The notes under the pieces: model-generated
The model's database searches: none
Told to the model about the DNA's origin: nothing
Seen by the model: the letters and a program-made list of their open reading frames with translations, nothing else
Assembly (NCBI GenBank): GCA_903895845.1
Contig: CAITVK010000122.1
Location: forward strand, 28,062 to 92,061
Direction of reading: 5' to 3'
Length of the DNA stretch: 64,000 bases
DNA from: an uncultured Chitinophagaceae bacterium
GTDB lineage: Bacteria > Bacteroidota > Bacteroidia > Chitinophagales > Chitinophagaceae
Shown: positions 18,641 through 27,898 of the stretch, piece after piece
Position numbering within the stretch: position 1 is the first letter of the stretch
Layout: every line of letters begins with the position of its first letter
Translations under genes and position numbers: made by a program

Positions 18641-19320
18641 TCTTTCTGTGCTTGTAAATAATCTTGTGGTATACCAATGTCAATAAAGTAAGCGTCTTGA
18701 ACCAGTCCACTCATCTTTCTTTGGCGGAAGTATGCTTCCATATAATCTTTCTCGAAAGAGAACTTCTCTGTAAATGATTCTGCAAGGAAGTTGGCGACAT
18801 TCAGTACATACAAACCGCCATTGATTAACCCTTCTTTATAATGTTGTTTTTCCTTGAAAGAAGCAATAGAGTCATCTTCATTTAACTCTACAACGCCATA
18901 CCTGTCAAAATCTTTCATGGGTTTAAGAGATAGCGTACAATCAGATGTAGTGGTAATATGTTTTTGTAATAAATCAGAGAGATTTACATCAAACAGCGTA
19001 TCACCATTGGTAACAAATACATTTTGTTCGGTTGCTTTGGTGCAAGAAAGATAGATTGCGCCACCTGTGCCTAAAGGCTCTTTTTCTATTGCAAACTGAA
19101 CATTTAAAGAGGGATAGTCTTTGTTAATATAATCTATGATGGCATCACTCATATATCCCAGTGAAAGGATGAACTTAGTAACGCCCTGTTTCTGCAAATA
19201 ATCAATTACATAACCGATAAATGGTTTTCCATTAACTGGCGCCATACATTTAGGTAAGTCAGGGACGGCACTGCGTAACCTTGTACCCAATCCACCAGCA
19301 AGGATGATTGCTTCTTTCAT
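18622..19320 (-). CDS. hddC: Heptose-1-phosphate nucleotidyltransferase (HddC-like)
   Basis: A 232-aa sugar nucleotidyltransferase with the signature AIILAGGLGTRLRSAVPDLPK (G-x-G-T-R-x9-PK) and the metal-binding VTNGDTLFDVNL. Beside the heptose kinase and isomerase, the most likely reaction is transfer of GMP to D-glycero-alpha-D-manno-heptose 1-phosphate. A hexose-1-phosphate transferase is an alternative on sequence alone. Its start codon shares one base with the end of gmhA, so the two are translationally linked. Confidence 0.82.
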   Translation of the reverse strand: MKEAIILAGGLGTRLRSAVPDLPKCMAPVNGKPFIGYVIDYLQKQGVTKFILSLGYMSDAIIDYINKDYPSLNVQFAIEKEPLGTGGAIYLSCTKATEQNVFVTNGDTLFDVNLSDLLQKHITTTSDCTLSLKPMKDFDRYGVVELNEDDSIASFKEKQHYKEGLINGGLYVLNVANFLAESFTEKFSFEKDYMEAYFRQRKMSGLVQDAYFIDIGIPQDYLQAQKDFLSIK

Positions 19321-19895
19321 TAGCCGAATACTTTTTCTTCTACTAGTTCACAGATAATATGTCCTAGCAATATGTGACTCTCTTGAATTCTTGGAGTTGT
19401 TGTTGAAGGAACATTGAAGAGGTAATCGCTAAAAGGTTTCATTGTTCCACCAGTAGCACCAGTTAGCCCGATGGTTGCAATGCCCATTTCTCTAGCAACC
19501 TCAAACGCTTTAATGATATTGGTTGAATTGCCAGAAGTGCTGAAGCCTAGTAATACATCGCCCTTTACGCCAATACCATCTACCAGACGCGCATAAATTA
19601 CATCGTAACTATAATCGTTGGCAACTGCTGTAAGGTAAGAAGTGTTGCAATGCAATGCCTCGGCAGGCAGCGCTTTCCTGTTCTTATAAAAGCGTCCACT
19701 GAACTCTGCTGCCAAGTGTTGTGCATCAGCAGCACTGCCACCATTACCACAAAACAATACTTTGTTGCCAGCAGCAAAAGCATCGCTGATTACTTGCACA
19801 ACAGCATCTATTGTTTTCAGCATTGCCTCATCTTGCAATAGAGATTGTTTCACACTAATCGAATCCTGTATCAGACTCTTAATTCTTTCACTCAT
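19320..19895 (-). CDS. gmhA: Sedoheptulose-7-phosphate isomerase
   Basis: A 191-aa SIS-domain enzyme converting sedoheptulose 7-phosphate to D-glycero-D-manno-heptose 7-phosphate, the first step of heptose nucleotide synthesis. The motif NKVLFCGNGGSAADAQHLAA is diagnostic, with FSGRF, GFSTSGNSTNI and a C-terminal SHILLGHIICELVE. The length fits the family. It is the second gene of the four-gene heptose set on the minus strand. Confidence 0.93.
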   Translation of the reverse strand: MSERIKSLIQDSISVKQSLLQDEAMLKTIDAVVQVISDAFAAGNKVLFCGNGGSAADAQHLAAEFSGRFYKNRKALPAEALHCNTSYLTAVANDYSYDVIYARLVDGIGVKGDVLLGFSTSGNSTNIIKAFEVAREMGIATIGLTGATGGTMKPFSDYLFNVPSTTTPRIQESHILLGHIICELVEEKVFG

Positions 19896-19920
19896 ATAGT
19901 TAATTTATACTTCTATTCTA

Positions 19921-19980
19921 AAAAGTCGTAAGTAGCAAGTCATAAGTCGTAGGTTTTACTTACGACTTATGATTTACTAC
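19921..19980. repeat. Palindromic TAAGTCGTAA-type phrase repeat
   Basis: Arms of about 24 bp (around 19930-19953 and 19957-19980; core tcataagtcgta) pair with about three mismatches. It lies between the heptose kinase gene and gmhA, on the same transcript if these form an operon, and may form an RNA hairpin there. Confidence 0.7.
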
Positions 19981-19981
19981 T

Positions 19982-21007
19982 TTATTGCGTTGTCCAGGTT
20001 GTTAATCCGTGTTGTGTAAGCTGGTAATTCTTTACTTCGCCGCCAAACTTCAGTAAGGTCTCTATTACCTTATATCTGTTGTTACCCGGACAATAGAACG
20101 TCATAAAGCCACCACCACCTGCGCCACTAATCTTACCACCACTTGCGCCCGCCGCTTTTGCAGCCGTATATATTTCTTCAATTAGGCTATTAGTAATGCT
20201 TTTTGCCATCAATCTCTTTTGCTCAAAGCCATAGTCCAGTATTTCTCCAATCTCATGCAGGCGTCCCTTTAGCAGGGCTTCTTTCATCATCCTGGATTGT
20301 TCTTTCAGTTGGTGCATCGCATCTATCGATCCTGTATTCTTTTCTTTTACATTACTCTGCTGCTCCTTGATAATCGTCGCGCTCTCTCTGCTAGTTGCTG
20401 TGTAATAAAGAACCAGGTTGTTTTCTAGTTCGTTCAGATATTCTTGTCTGATACGCAATGGATTTACAATCACTTTATCATTGCCATAGAATTCCATGAA
20501 GTTTACGCCGCCAAATGTAGCAGCATATTGGTCTTGTTTACCACCACTTAGCTGAAGATCGTTTCGTTCAATATCGTATGCGTAATGTGCAATGTCGTAG
20601 TCGCCCAATGGAAGTTTAAGCATCTCCACAAATGCGCCGATGATGGCAACTACCAATGTAGAAGAAGTTCCGAGGCCACTACCCGCAGGTGCATCTACAA
20701 ATGTACTCAGCTTGAATCCGCTTTGTTTGATGCCGTGATCTTTCTGGATACGGTTATATACCCCCTTTAATAAATCCAATTTCCCATTGATGGGTAGTGT
20801 TGCTGCCCACTCGTATTGCTCTTCTTCGTTTCTGTCCTGTGCTTGAACTGTAATTTTATTGCCATCGGTAAGTTCAATGGAAGCATGTGCATACAAAGAG
20901 ATGGTTGCATTGAGGATGGCACCACCAAATTCGTCACTGTACGGACTTACATCAGTTCCACCACCTGCCAGACCAATACGTAAAGGAGCTTTACTACGAT
21001 ATATCAT
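19982..21007 (-). CDS. hddA: D-glycero-alpha-D-manno-heptose 7-phosphate kinase (HddA-like, GHMP kinase)
   Basis: A 341-aa GHMP kinase with RSKAPLRIGLAGGGTDVSPY at the N-terminus, the ATP-binding motif DAPAGSGLGTSSTLVVA and the C-terminal motif KISGAGGGGFMTFY. With gmhA and a nucleotidyltransferase next to it, the likely reaction is phosphorylation of heptose 7-phosphate at C1 in the alpha configuration, which leads to the GDP-heptose branch rather than the ADP-heptose (HldE) branch. It is the first gene of the set; about 570 bp of non-coding DNA lie upstream, between it and rpoD. Confidence 0.88.
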   Translation of the reverse strand: MIYRSKAPLRIGLAGGGTDVSPYSDEFGGAILNATISLYAHASIELTDGNKITVQAQDRNEEEQYEWAATLPINGKLDLLKGVYNRIQKDHGIKQSGFKLSTFVDAPAGSGLGTSSTLVVAIIGAFVEMLKLPLGDYDIAHYAYDIERNDLQLSGGKQDQYAATFGGVNFMEFYGNDKVIVNPLRIRQEYLNELENNLVLYYTATSRESATIIKEQQSNVKEKNTGSIDAMHQLKEQSRMMKEALLKGRLHEIGEILDYGFEQKRLMAKSITNSLIEEIYTAAKAAGASGGKISGAGGGGFMTFYCPGNNRYKVIETLLKFGGEVKNYQLTQHGLTTWTTQ

Positions 21008-21576
21008 TTCGTCTTTTTTATCTTAGGAGCGTTGGTTCTCATTAATAGTTAACCCAACAATTGTGTGCGGCAAAGCAAAGCTTTTTTCTTCAAAACTAGT
21101 AGTATTGTTTATTTATGCTAAAGCAAAATTGAAAGTGAGTTTAGGTAGAAACGCCTATTGATACTTTTATTAAACTTACTCTTTCCCAAAATCTAGCAAT
21201 TGCAATTCAGGACGTGTCAAGTTTAATTTAGGGTTAACTGAGTGAAATTTTGCTGAATTCTCAATCCCAAAATGATAAATTTATCAAGGTTCATAAATCA
21301 TTTATAATGCATTATGATAGTTTTAAAATACTTTGAAATAGATTTTTGTACTTAAAATATTTTGCTTAGTGTGCCTTAATCAAATAAATATTACCCAAAT
21401 AGTTTAAAATATTTGTTATTGGCAAAGTTTTTTCTTACAAAAAATAGGCTATTTCGTTTAGTAGTTGTATTTTCGCCGACTTTTAAAATTTTCGTTGTTG
21501 GATAATTCTTAAATTACAGTCAACTAACACGCTTAAATAACGTTCATCACCTTACGCACAAGCATAAACACCATAT
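21008..21576. other. Divergent spacer between hddA and rpoD
   Basis: 569 bp, strongly AT-rich near rpoD. It must carry promoters for both directions. A -7-like box TATTTTCG occurs at 21468-21475, about 100 bp before rpoD, with no clear -33 partner. No ORF is seen. Confidence 0.4.
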
Positions 21577-22434
21577 ATGAGGCAGCTCAAAATTGCAACA
21601 CAGATTACCAACAGAGATTCACAGGCCGTAGAAAAGTATCTGCAGGAAATTTCTAAAATTCCGATGATTACTCCCGAAGAGGAGACAACACTGGCACAGA
21701 AAATCAAAATGGGTAATCAAAGAGCTCTTGACAAATTGGTTCAAGCGAATCTAAGATTTGTGGTATCTGTCGCTAAGCAGTACCAACATCAAGGGCTATC
21801 TCTTAGTGATTTAATTAACGAGGGTAACCTCGGATTGATCAAAGCAGCACAACGCTTTGATGAAACAAAAGGTTTCAAATTTATCTCTTACGCCGTGTGG
21901 TGGATTCGCCAATCTATACTACAAGCGTTGGCAGAGCAGGGCAGATTAGTCCGCTTGCCTCAAAACAAAATTGGCACGTACAACAAAGCCAATAAGGCTT
22001 ACATGGCTTTCGAACAAGAACACGAACGCGAGCCATCAACAGAAGAGTTAAGCGACATCCTTGAGATGAGCGAAACTGAAATCAACAACATTTTCCAAAG
22101 CAACACCCGTCACACTTCTTTGGACGCACCTGTGCATGAAGCGGAAGACGTAGCAATGGGCGATTTGTTGGAGGGTAGCGATGATACAGACGACGATGTA
22201 ATGAAAGACTCTTTAAGAGAAGAAATTCGTCGTGTACTGAAATCCTTAAGCCCAAGAGAAGCAGAAATAGTGAATGCATACTTTGGTCTTGATGGTGAAA
22301 GTGGTGTTACTATCGAGCAGATTGGTTCGAAATACGATCTTACCAAAGAGCGTATCAGACAAATTAAAGAACGTGCCATCAAGCGTTTGCAAAAAGCACG
22401 TTACAGCAATGCTCTTAAAGCATATTTAGGATAA
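21577..22434 (+). CDS. rpoD: Primary RNA polymerase sigma factor (sigma-70)
   Basis: A 285-aa sigma-70 of the short primary type found in Bacteroidota, which lacks the long N-terminal region 1.1. Region 1.2 is AVEKYLQEISKIPMITPEEE. Region 2 includes NLRFVVSVAKQY, LSDLINEGNLGLIKAAQRFD and FKFISYAVWWIRQSI. Region 3 is EREPSTEELSDILEMSE, and the region 4.2 helix-turn-helix is VTIEQIGSKYDLTKERIRQI. This factor recognises the TAnnTTTG -7 element. A strong terminator follows. Confidence 0.95.
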   Translation: MRQLKIATQITNRDSQAVEKYLQEISKIPMITPEEETTLAQKIKMGNQRALDKLVQANLRFVVSVAKQYQHQGLSLSDLINEGNLGLIKAAQRFDETKGFKFISYAVWWIRQSILQALAEQGRLVRLPQNKIGTYNKANKAYMAFEQEHEREPSTEELSDILEMSETEINNIFQSNTRHTSLDAPVHEAEDVAMGDLLEGSDDTDDDVMKDSLREEIRRVLKSLSPREAEIVNAYFGLDGESGVTIEQIGSKYDLTKERIRQIKERAIKRLQKARYSNALKAYLG

Positions 22435-22456
22435 ATTAAACGTTGTCCCAAAGTTT

Positions 22457-22492
22457 AAAGGAGATCTCTCTACGAGGGATCTCCTTTTTTTT
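22457..22492 (+). terminator. Terminator after rpoD
   Basis: A stem of about 14 bp (outer arm aaaggagatc 22457-22466 with gatctccttt 22478-22487, extended inward with one G-T pair), followed by eight T. Confidence 0.9.
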
Positions 22493-22608
22493 ACCTAATC
22501 TGACGAGCCAAGCGAGCTGATAGTTGAACTTCTTTTTATTCGAAAATGAAACTATTCAATTTTCGCTTATTTTCGCAACTATTCTGACGATTATTAAAAT
22601 TAGTAGCT

Positions 22609-23625
22609 ATGTCTAAAGTTGATTTAAAAATGCTTGCCACACAATTGAATGTGTCTGTCTCCACTGTATCTAAGGCGTTGAGGGATAGCCATGAGATAGG
22701 TGAAGCTACAAAAAAGAGAATCCTTGAGAAAGCAAAGGAGTTAGGCTACAGACCCAATCCGTATGCAAGTTATATGCGTCAGCAAAAGAGCAAAACGATT
22801 GCGTTGATTATCCCTGAACTAAATAATAGTTTCTTTCTTCAAGTTATTAATGGTGCTGAATCAATTGCAGGAGAAAAAGATTATCATTTACTCATCTACA
22901 TTACCCACGAAGATGTCGAAAGAGAAATGAGCATTATCAAACACTTGCAAAACGGTAGGGTTGATGGAATTTTAATGGCCGTTTCTCTTACAACAAAAGA
23001 TTATACCCACCTAGAAGAATGCATAGAAAATGAATTGCCCATTGTTTTCTTTGATAGGGTATGCCATGAGATAGAAACCACCAAGATTGTTACAGATGAC
23101 TTTGCCAGTGCTTTTACTGCTACAGAACACCTGATAAAAAATGGCTGTAGAAACATTGGCTACCTATCTATTTCAGATCACCTTTCTATAGGCATCAAGA
23201 GATTTAACGGTTACCTGGAAGCGCTAAACAAATATGATATCGTATTTAAGGAGGACAATGTTTTAAAAGGAAGTAATAATGAAACAGAAAACTATGGCAA
23301 AATCAAGGAAATGCTTAGTCGTGGAGACAAGATAGATGGCATTTTTGCTTCAGTTGAAAGGTTCGCTCTCTCCACGTATAGTGTTTGTAAAGAATTGAAT
23401 CTGAGAATACCAGACGACGTAAAGGTGATTTGCTTCTCCAACATATATACTGCAGATTTTCTTAGTCCAACGCTCAGCACAATCAGTCAGCCTGCATTTG
23501 AGATGGGGGCTACTGCCGCCGAGACCCTATTCAAGCATTTGGATAAAAAGAAGATTCAATTGGCCAATGAAAATATTGTTATCAAATCGACATTGATGGC
23601 ACGAGAATCCTCCGCTAGGAAGTAG
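22609..23625 (+). CDS. LacI-family transcriptional regulator
   Basis: A 338-aa regulator. The N-terminal helix-turn-helix and hinge run from VDLKMLATQLNVSVSTVSKA to GYRPNPYAS. The periplasmic-binding-protein-like effector domain contains IALIIPELNNSFFLQVINGA, LPIVFFDRV and DGIFASVERFAL. Relatives sense sugars or nucleotides. No sugar genes are adjacent, so the target is not visible; it lies between rpoD and an FKBP gene and is flanked by terminators. Confidence 0.92.
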   Translation: MSKVDLKMLATQLNVSVSTVSKALRDSHEIGEATKKRILEKAKELGYRPNPYASYMRQQKSKTIALIIPELNNSFFLQVINGAESIAGEKDYHLLIYITHEDVEREMSIIKHLQNGRVDGILMAVSLTTKDYTHLEECIENELPIVFFDRVCHEIETTKIVTDDFASAFTATEHLIKNGCRNIGYLSISDHLSIGIKRFNGYLEALNKYDIVFKEDNVLKGSNNETENYGKIKEMLSRGDKIDGIFASVERFALSTYSVCKELNLRIPDDVKVICFSNIYTADFLSPTLSTISQPAFEMGATAAETLFKHLDKKKIQLANENIVIKSTLMARESSARK

Positions 23626-23704
23626 ATTGCTTGAGTACTTCATTCAATGATACTTTTTACGAAAAAGTGTTGGAATAATATTGCTTCTTATTGAAATAAA
23701 ATTC

Positions 23705-23750
23705 TTTAATAATAAAGGGGTTGTTAAAAAACAACCCCTTTATTATTAAA
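23705..23750. terminator. Bidirectional terminator, 21-bp perfect stem
   Basis: Arms 23705-23725 and 23730-23750 pair perfectly with a 4-nt loop (inner arm aaaggggttgtt). AT-rich outer arms supply T-tracts on both strands. It separates the converging LacI-type gene and FKBP gene. Confidence 0.9.
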
Positions 23751-23806
23751 TTCTAAAACTTGTTATAACAATAGGTGACTAGTATATATTTACTAATAAG
23801 CAATTT

Positions 23807-24550
23807 TTATTTGCTATCACCTTTCTCGATACCCAACAATTCTACAGTGAAAATCAAGGTAGAACCTGGAGCAATACTAGGACCCGCTTGTTGATCGCCA
23901 TAAGCTAAATCAGAAGGAATATATAATTTCCATTTGCTACCTACAGTCATTAATTGTACCGCTTCTTGCCAACCTTTAATAACGCCATTCAAAGGGAAAG
24001 TGATAGGTTCGCCTCTATCTACAGAGCTATCAAATACTTTTCCGTTAATCAACGTACCGTGATAATGACATTTTACTTTATCAGTCAACAACGGATGGGT
24101 TGTGTCGCTACCTGCTTTAATTACTTCGTATTGTAAGCCATCCGGTAAGACTTTTACACCTGGTTTCTTTGCATTAGATGCCAAGAAATCTGCTCCTTCC
24201 TTTTTAGCAACAGCAGATTTTGCATCCATAGCTGCTTTGTGATAAGATTCTAAACTAGCATCTATCAAAGAATCGGGTATGGCCAATGTTTTGTTTTGCA
24301 ATACATCGCCTATGGCTCTTTTCAATAAATCCTGGTTTACACCATCAAACCCTTGTGACTTTAAATTTTGCGCAATACGAACGCCAATACCATAACTGGC
24401 AGTATCAGAATTGGTTTTAAAAGGCGAAGCTGAAGTATTGGCAACGGCTGGTTTTGCCGCAGGCTTTTTTACCACAGGCTTCTTTACATCTTGAGCGTTG
24501 ATAGAGATTGCAACAACAGTAGTTACGATTAGGAGTGCTGTTTTTTTCAT
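23807..24550 (-). CDS. FKBP-type peptidyl-prolyl isomerase, secreted (Mip/FkpA-like)
   Basis: A 247-aa protein with a signal peptide (MKKTALLIVTTVVAISINAQ) and a short Lys/Pro/Ala linker (VKKPVVKKPAAKPAVA). A helical FKBP_N-type dimerisation region spans about 48-130 (SYGIGVRIAQNLKSQGFD). The C-terminal FKBP domain spans about 150-243 (VKCHYHGTLINGKVFDSSVD, GVIKGWQEAVQLMTVGSKWK, SDLAYGDQQAGPSIAPGSTL). It probably works as a periplasmic folding helper. It lies 21 bp downstream of argH's reading direction limit but is separated from it by a stop/start gap only. Confidence 0.9.
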   Translation of the reverse strand: MKKTALLIVTTVVAISINAQDVKKPVVKKPAAKPAVANTSASPFKTNSDTASYGIGVRIAQNLKSQGFDGVNQDLLKRAIGDVLQNKTLAIPDSLIDASLESYHKAAMDAKSAVAKKEGADFLASNAKKPGVKVLPDGLQYEVIKAGSDTTHPLLTDKVKCHYHGTLINGKVFDSSVDRGEPITFPLNGVIKGWQEAVQLMTVGSKWKLYIPSDLAYGDQQAGPSIAPGSTLIFTVELLGIEKGDSK

Positions 24551-24571
24551 TTTTTTAATTGTAAATGTTTA

Positions 24572-25903
24572 TTAATTAACTAATTTATTGATGGCGTCGT
24601 GCACCTTTTGAAAGCCAAACATAGTAAACGTTTCTTCCATCATCGAATTTATTTCTGAATTACATAAATTTCCAATGGTTCCTTCGTGTGTATGGTGGAT
24701 ATCGATGCTATAATTGAAGGCATTATTCTCAATTGCACGGCCTACCTGTTTGTAGGCATCGCGGAAAGGAATTCCTTGTAAAACAAGCTTGTTTACTTCC
24801 TCTACACTGAAAATGTATTTATACTTTTCATCGGTAAGAATCTGTTCCTTTACCGTAACATTACTCAGCATAAGTGTTGCCATTTTGATGCAATCCTTCA
24901 ACGTAGTAAACGCAGGGAAAAGATGTTCCTTCAATAATTGTAAATCGCGGTGATACCCACTAGGTAAGTTGGTGGTCATCATCATGATCTCGTTTGGCAA
25001 TGCCTTGATACGGTTGCAATGACTACGAATTAATTCAAAAACATCCGGATTCTTTTTGTGTGGCATTATGCTGCTACCAGTTGTTAGTTCTTGAGGGAAC
25101 GAAACAAAATCAAAGTTTTGATTAAGGTATAAACACATATCCATGCTTAACCTTGCCAATGTTTCGGCTACGTTAGCCAACGCTTGTGCGGTGATACGTT
25201 CCGCTTTGCCACGTCCCATTTGAGCGTACACTACGTTATAATTAAGATTGTCAAAGCCTAATAACTTAGTAGTCAAGGTACGATTGATGGGAAAAGAAGA
25301 ACCGTAACCAGCAGCTGAACCAAGCGGGTTTTTATTAACCACTTTATAAGCAGCCTTTAGAGTGATTACATCATCCACCAAACTCTCTGCATACGCACCA
25401 AACCACAATCCAAAAGATGATGGCATTGCTAATTGTAAATGCGTATAACCAGGGAATAAATGATTTTTGAATGCTTCGCTTTGAGACTGTAACAAGGAGA
25501 AGAAAGGAAGGATCGTGTTAACCAAGTCTTCAATCTCGTTACGAAGAAATAGTTTAATATCTACCAACACCTGATCGTTGCGACTACGGGCAGAATGTAT
25601 CTTCTTACCCATCTCGCCCAACTTCTCTGTTAATAGAAATTCTATTTGCGAGTGAATATCCTCAACTCCGTCCTCTATCTTAAAGTCCGTACCAAGCGTT
25701 CTTAGGTAAATAGATTGTAATTCCTTAACGATAATATCCTTTTCTTCATTTGTCAACAGGCCAATGGTAGCCAACATGGTAACGTGCGCAATAGACCCCA
25801 ATACATCGAAAGGGGCAAGGAGCAAATCCATTTCACGGTCTTTACCTACGGTGAATGTTTCTACTTCCTTAAGCGAGGTGATATCTTTTTGCCAGAGTTT
25901 CAA
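24572..25903 (-). CDS. argH: Argininosuccinate lyase
   Basis: Splits argininosuccinate into arginine and fumarate, the last step of arginine synthesis. At 443 aa it belongs to the fumarase/aspartase superfamily, with the signature GSSIMPHKKNPDVFELI containing the catalytic Ser loop. DIHSQIEFLLTEKLGEMGKK and HSARSRNDQVLVDIKLFLR also fit. It is the last gene of the minus-strand arginine cluster; the FKBP gene follows 21 bp later. Confidence 0.96.
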   Translation of the reverse strand: MKLWQKDITSLKEVETFTVGKDREMDLLLAPFDVLGSIAHVTMLATIGLLTNEEKDIIVKELQSIYLRTLGTDFKIEDGVEDIHSQIEFLLTEKLGEMGKKIHSARSRNDQVLVDIKLFLRNEIEDLVNTILPFFSLLQSQSEAFKNHLFPGYTHLQLAMPSSFGLWFGAYAESLVDDVITLKAAYKVVNKNPLGSAAGYGSSFPINRTLTTKLLGFDNLNYNVVYAQMGRGKAERITAQALANVAETLARLSMDMCLYLNQNFDFVSFPQELTTGSSIMPHKKNPDVFELIRSHCNRIKALPNEIMMMTTNLPSGYHRDLQLLKEHLFPAFTTLKDCIKMATLMLSNVTVKEQILTDEKYKYIFSVEEVNKLVLQGIPFRDAYKQVGRAIENNAFNYSIDIHHTHEGTIGNLCNSEINSMMEETFTMFGFQKVHDAINKLVN

Positions 25904-25907
25904 AGTA

Positions 25908-25938
25908 GTGATAAGTTATGAATGATGAGTTATGAGTT
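25908..25938. repeat. GTTATGAG-type phrases between argE' and argH
   Basis: A spacer made of gataagttatgaatgatgag-like phrases, part of the interspersed family in the window. Confidence 0.55.
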
Positions 25939-26998
25939 AAAGCACAAGTTGATTCAACAACTTAACGTAAGTATTTATTCCGTCCTCGAGCTCAGACACA
26001 TAAATATATTCGTCGGCAGTATGGCTTCTAGCACTGTCGCCAGGTCCCATTTTTAAAGTTGCAAAAGGCATCAATGCTTTGTCACTTGTTGTTGGGGAAC
26101 CATAATAACCTTTACCTAAAGCAATCCCTGCCTTTACCAAAGGATGATCTAGAGCGATAGAAGTCGATTTCATTCTGGTAGTCCTAGGCTTGAACTGACT
26201 CTTTAAGTTATGTTTCAAAGACTCTAATATTTCCTCGAATGTGTACAGCTCGTTTACACGAACATCTATCACAAACTTGCATTGGGAAGGGACTACATTG
26301 TGCTGTTTGTTTTCAGTATCGATAACAGTAACAGTCAACCTTGACTCGCCCAATAAATCGCTTACCTTTTCAAATTTGTAATCACGAATCCAGTTAATAT
26401 CATCTATTGCTTTATACAAAGCATTTTCCCCTTCGTTGCGAGCTGCATGTCCAGCGCGACCTTGAGCCGTACAATCAATCACCATCAACCCACGTTCTGC
26501 AACAGCCATTTCTAGTTTAGTAGGCTCGCCTACAATACCGAAGTTGATGTTTCCTAAGTAAGGCAAAACCAATTCTATCCCATTCACCCCGCTGATTTCT
26601 TCCTCGGCACTTGCTGCAAATACAACATTGTATTTCAGGTTATCCTGATGGTAATAATGCAAGAAAGTAGCAATCAACGAAACCAAACAACCACCTGCAT
26701 CATTACTTCCTAATCCAAATATCTTCCCGTCTTTTTCTATCGGCGTGAAAGGATCCATCGTGTAGCCTTTGTTGGGCTTCACAGTATCGTGGTGCGAGTT
26801 TAACAGGATACTTTCCTTATTAACATCATACGATTTATTCTTAGCATAAATATTATTGCCTACTCGAGAATAAGGGATGCCATGCTCATCGAAGAAAGCT
26901 CCTAATATCTCTGCCGTCTCATTCTCTTCCTTGGAAAAAGAAGGGGTAGCAATCAATAGTTTCAGAAGCCTTATCGCTTCATCGGTCAAATGTTTCAT
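25937..26998 (-). CDS. M20-family N-acyl-citrulline/ornithine deacylase (ArgE-like)
   Basis: A 353-aa zinc peptidase-family deacylase. Metal ligands are visible in LLNSHHDTVKP, GLGSNDAGGCL and the AEEEISG motif; the dimerisation insert lies in the middle. Next to an ArgF'-type carbamoyltransferase, the likely substrate is N-acyl-citrulline (acetyl or succinyl), giving citrulline for ArgG, instead of N-acetylornithine. It overlaps neither neighbour. The acyl group cannot be fixed from sequence alone. Confidence 0.88.
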   Translation of the reverse strand: MKHLTDEAIRLLKLLIATPSFSKEENETAEILGAFFDEHGIPYSRVGNNIYAKNKSYDVNKESILLNSHHDTVKPNKGYTMDPFTPIEKDGKIFGLGSNDAGGCLVSLIATFLHYYHQDNLKYNVVFAASAEEEISGVNGIELVLPYLGNINFGIVGEPTKLEMAVAERGLMVIDCTAQGRAGHAARNEGENALYKAIDDINWIRDYKFEKVSDLLGESRLTVTVIDTENKQHNVVPSQCKFVIDVRVNELYTFEEILESLKHNLKSQFKPRTTRMKSTSIALDHPLVKAGIALGKGYYGSPTTSDKALMPFATLKMGPGDSARSHTADEYIYVSELEDGINTYVKLLNQLVL

Positions 26999-27043
26999 TT
27001 TATTCTTTTAATATTTCAAAGCCTCCATGTTTCCCTTCAGGGG

Positions 27044-27826
27044 TTAGGGGTTTATTGTCGTACCAGCCTCACCAGTAATCAGTTGTTGCAGTTGTTCTGC
27101 CTTGCCAATAATCACTTTACTAACTCCACTATTTATAGCTGCAAAAGCATTATCCAACTTAGGAATCATCCCTGCAAAAATGACTTGCTTCTCTTTCAAT
27201 TCACTGTAAGTTGTTGGATTGATAGATGGAATTACACTTGCATCATCATCTGCATTCATCAATACCCCACTCTTTTCAAAACTATAAATCAATTCAACAT
27301 CATAAATACTACTCAATGCTTTAGCCGTTTCCTGTGCAATAGTGTCTGCATTTGTGTTTAGCAATAAGCCATTTCCATCATGCGTAATGGGTGCTAATAC
27401 AATTGCTATATTCTGTTCTAAGAGACTTTTCAACAGCCCCGTATTTACTTCATCCACATCACCAACAAATCCATAATCAATAGTTGGGTGATTTCTTTTA
27501 TGCGCCTTGATGGCATTTCCATCAGCACCAGTCAATCCTATTGCATTGCAACCATTGGCTTGCAATTGTGCCACCACATTCTTGTTGATAGCACCTGCAT
27601 AAACCATAGTAACAATCTTTAGGGTAGCAGCATCTGTAATACGTCTGCCATCAATCATCTGTTGTTCAATGCCTAAATCAGCAGCTAGTTTAGTCGCCAA
27701 CTTACCGCCTCCATGCACCAAAATTTTCAATCCCTCCACAGCAGCAAAGTCCCTGATAAACGCAGCAAGCTTCACTTCGTTATCAATGATGTTGCCCCCA
27801 ATCTTTATGACATATAATTTCTTCAA
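27044..27826 (-). CDS. argB: N-acylglutamate kinase (acetylglutamate kinase family)
   Basis: A 260-aa amino-acid kinase that phosphorylates the gamma-carboxyl of N-acetylglutamate, or N-succinylglutamate in some Bacteroidota. Motifs include YVIKIGGNIID, LVHGGGKLATKLAADLGI, GLTGADGNAIKA and VIFAGMIPKLDNAFAAINSG. It is in the middle of the arginine cluster, between argF' and argE'. Confidence 0.94.
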   Translation of the reverse strand: MKKLYVIKIGGNIIDNEVKLAAFIRDFAAVEGLKILVHGGGKLATKLAADLGIEQQMIDGRRITDAATLKIVTMVYAGAINKNVVAQLQANGCNAIGLTGADGNAIKAHKRNHPTIDYGFVGDVDEVNTGLLKSLLEQNIAIVLAPITHDGNGLLLNTNADTIAQETAKALSSIYDVELIYSFEKSGVLMNADDDASVIPSINPTTYSELKEKQVIFAGMIPKLDNAFAAINSGVSKVIIGKAEQLQQLITGEAGTTINP

Positions 27827-27837
27827 TGCTATTCTTT

Positions 27838-27898
27838 TACTTACTACTTAATACTTACAACCTACTACGTATTACGTAAAACGTATAACGTACTACTT
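27838..27898. repeat. Phrase repeat between argF' and argB
   Basis: The gap is filled by phrases such as ttacttactacttaatactt and acgtaaaacgtataac. The second phrase reappears in the argC-argG gap at about 31300. It reaches the last codons of argF'. Confidence 0.65.

Noticed and set aside
22441..22500. Small RNA after rpoD
   Set aside because: The hairpin with T-run is a normal terminator; nothing else suggests an independent transcript.
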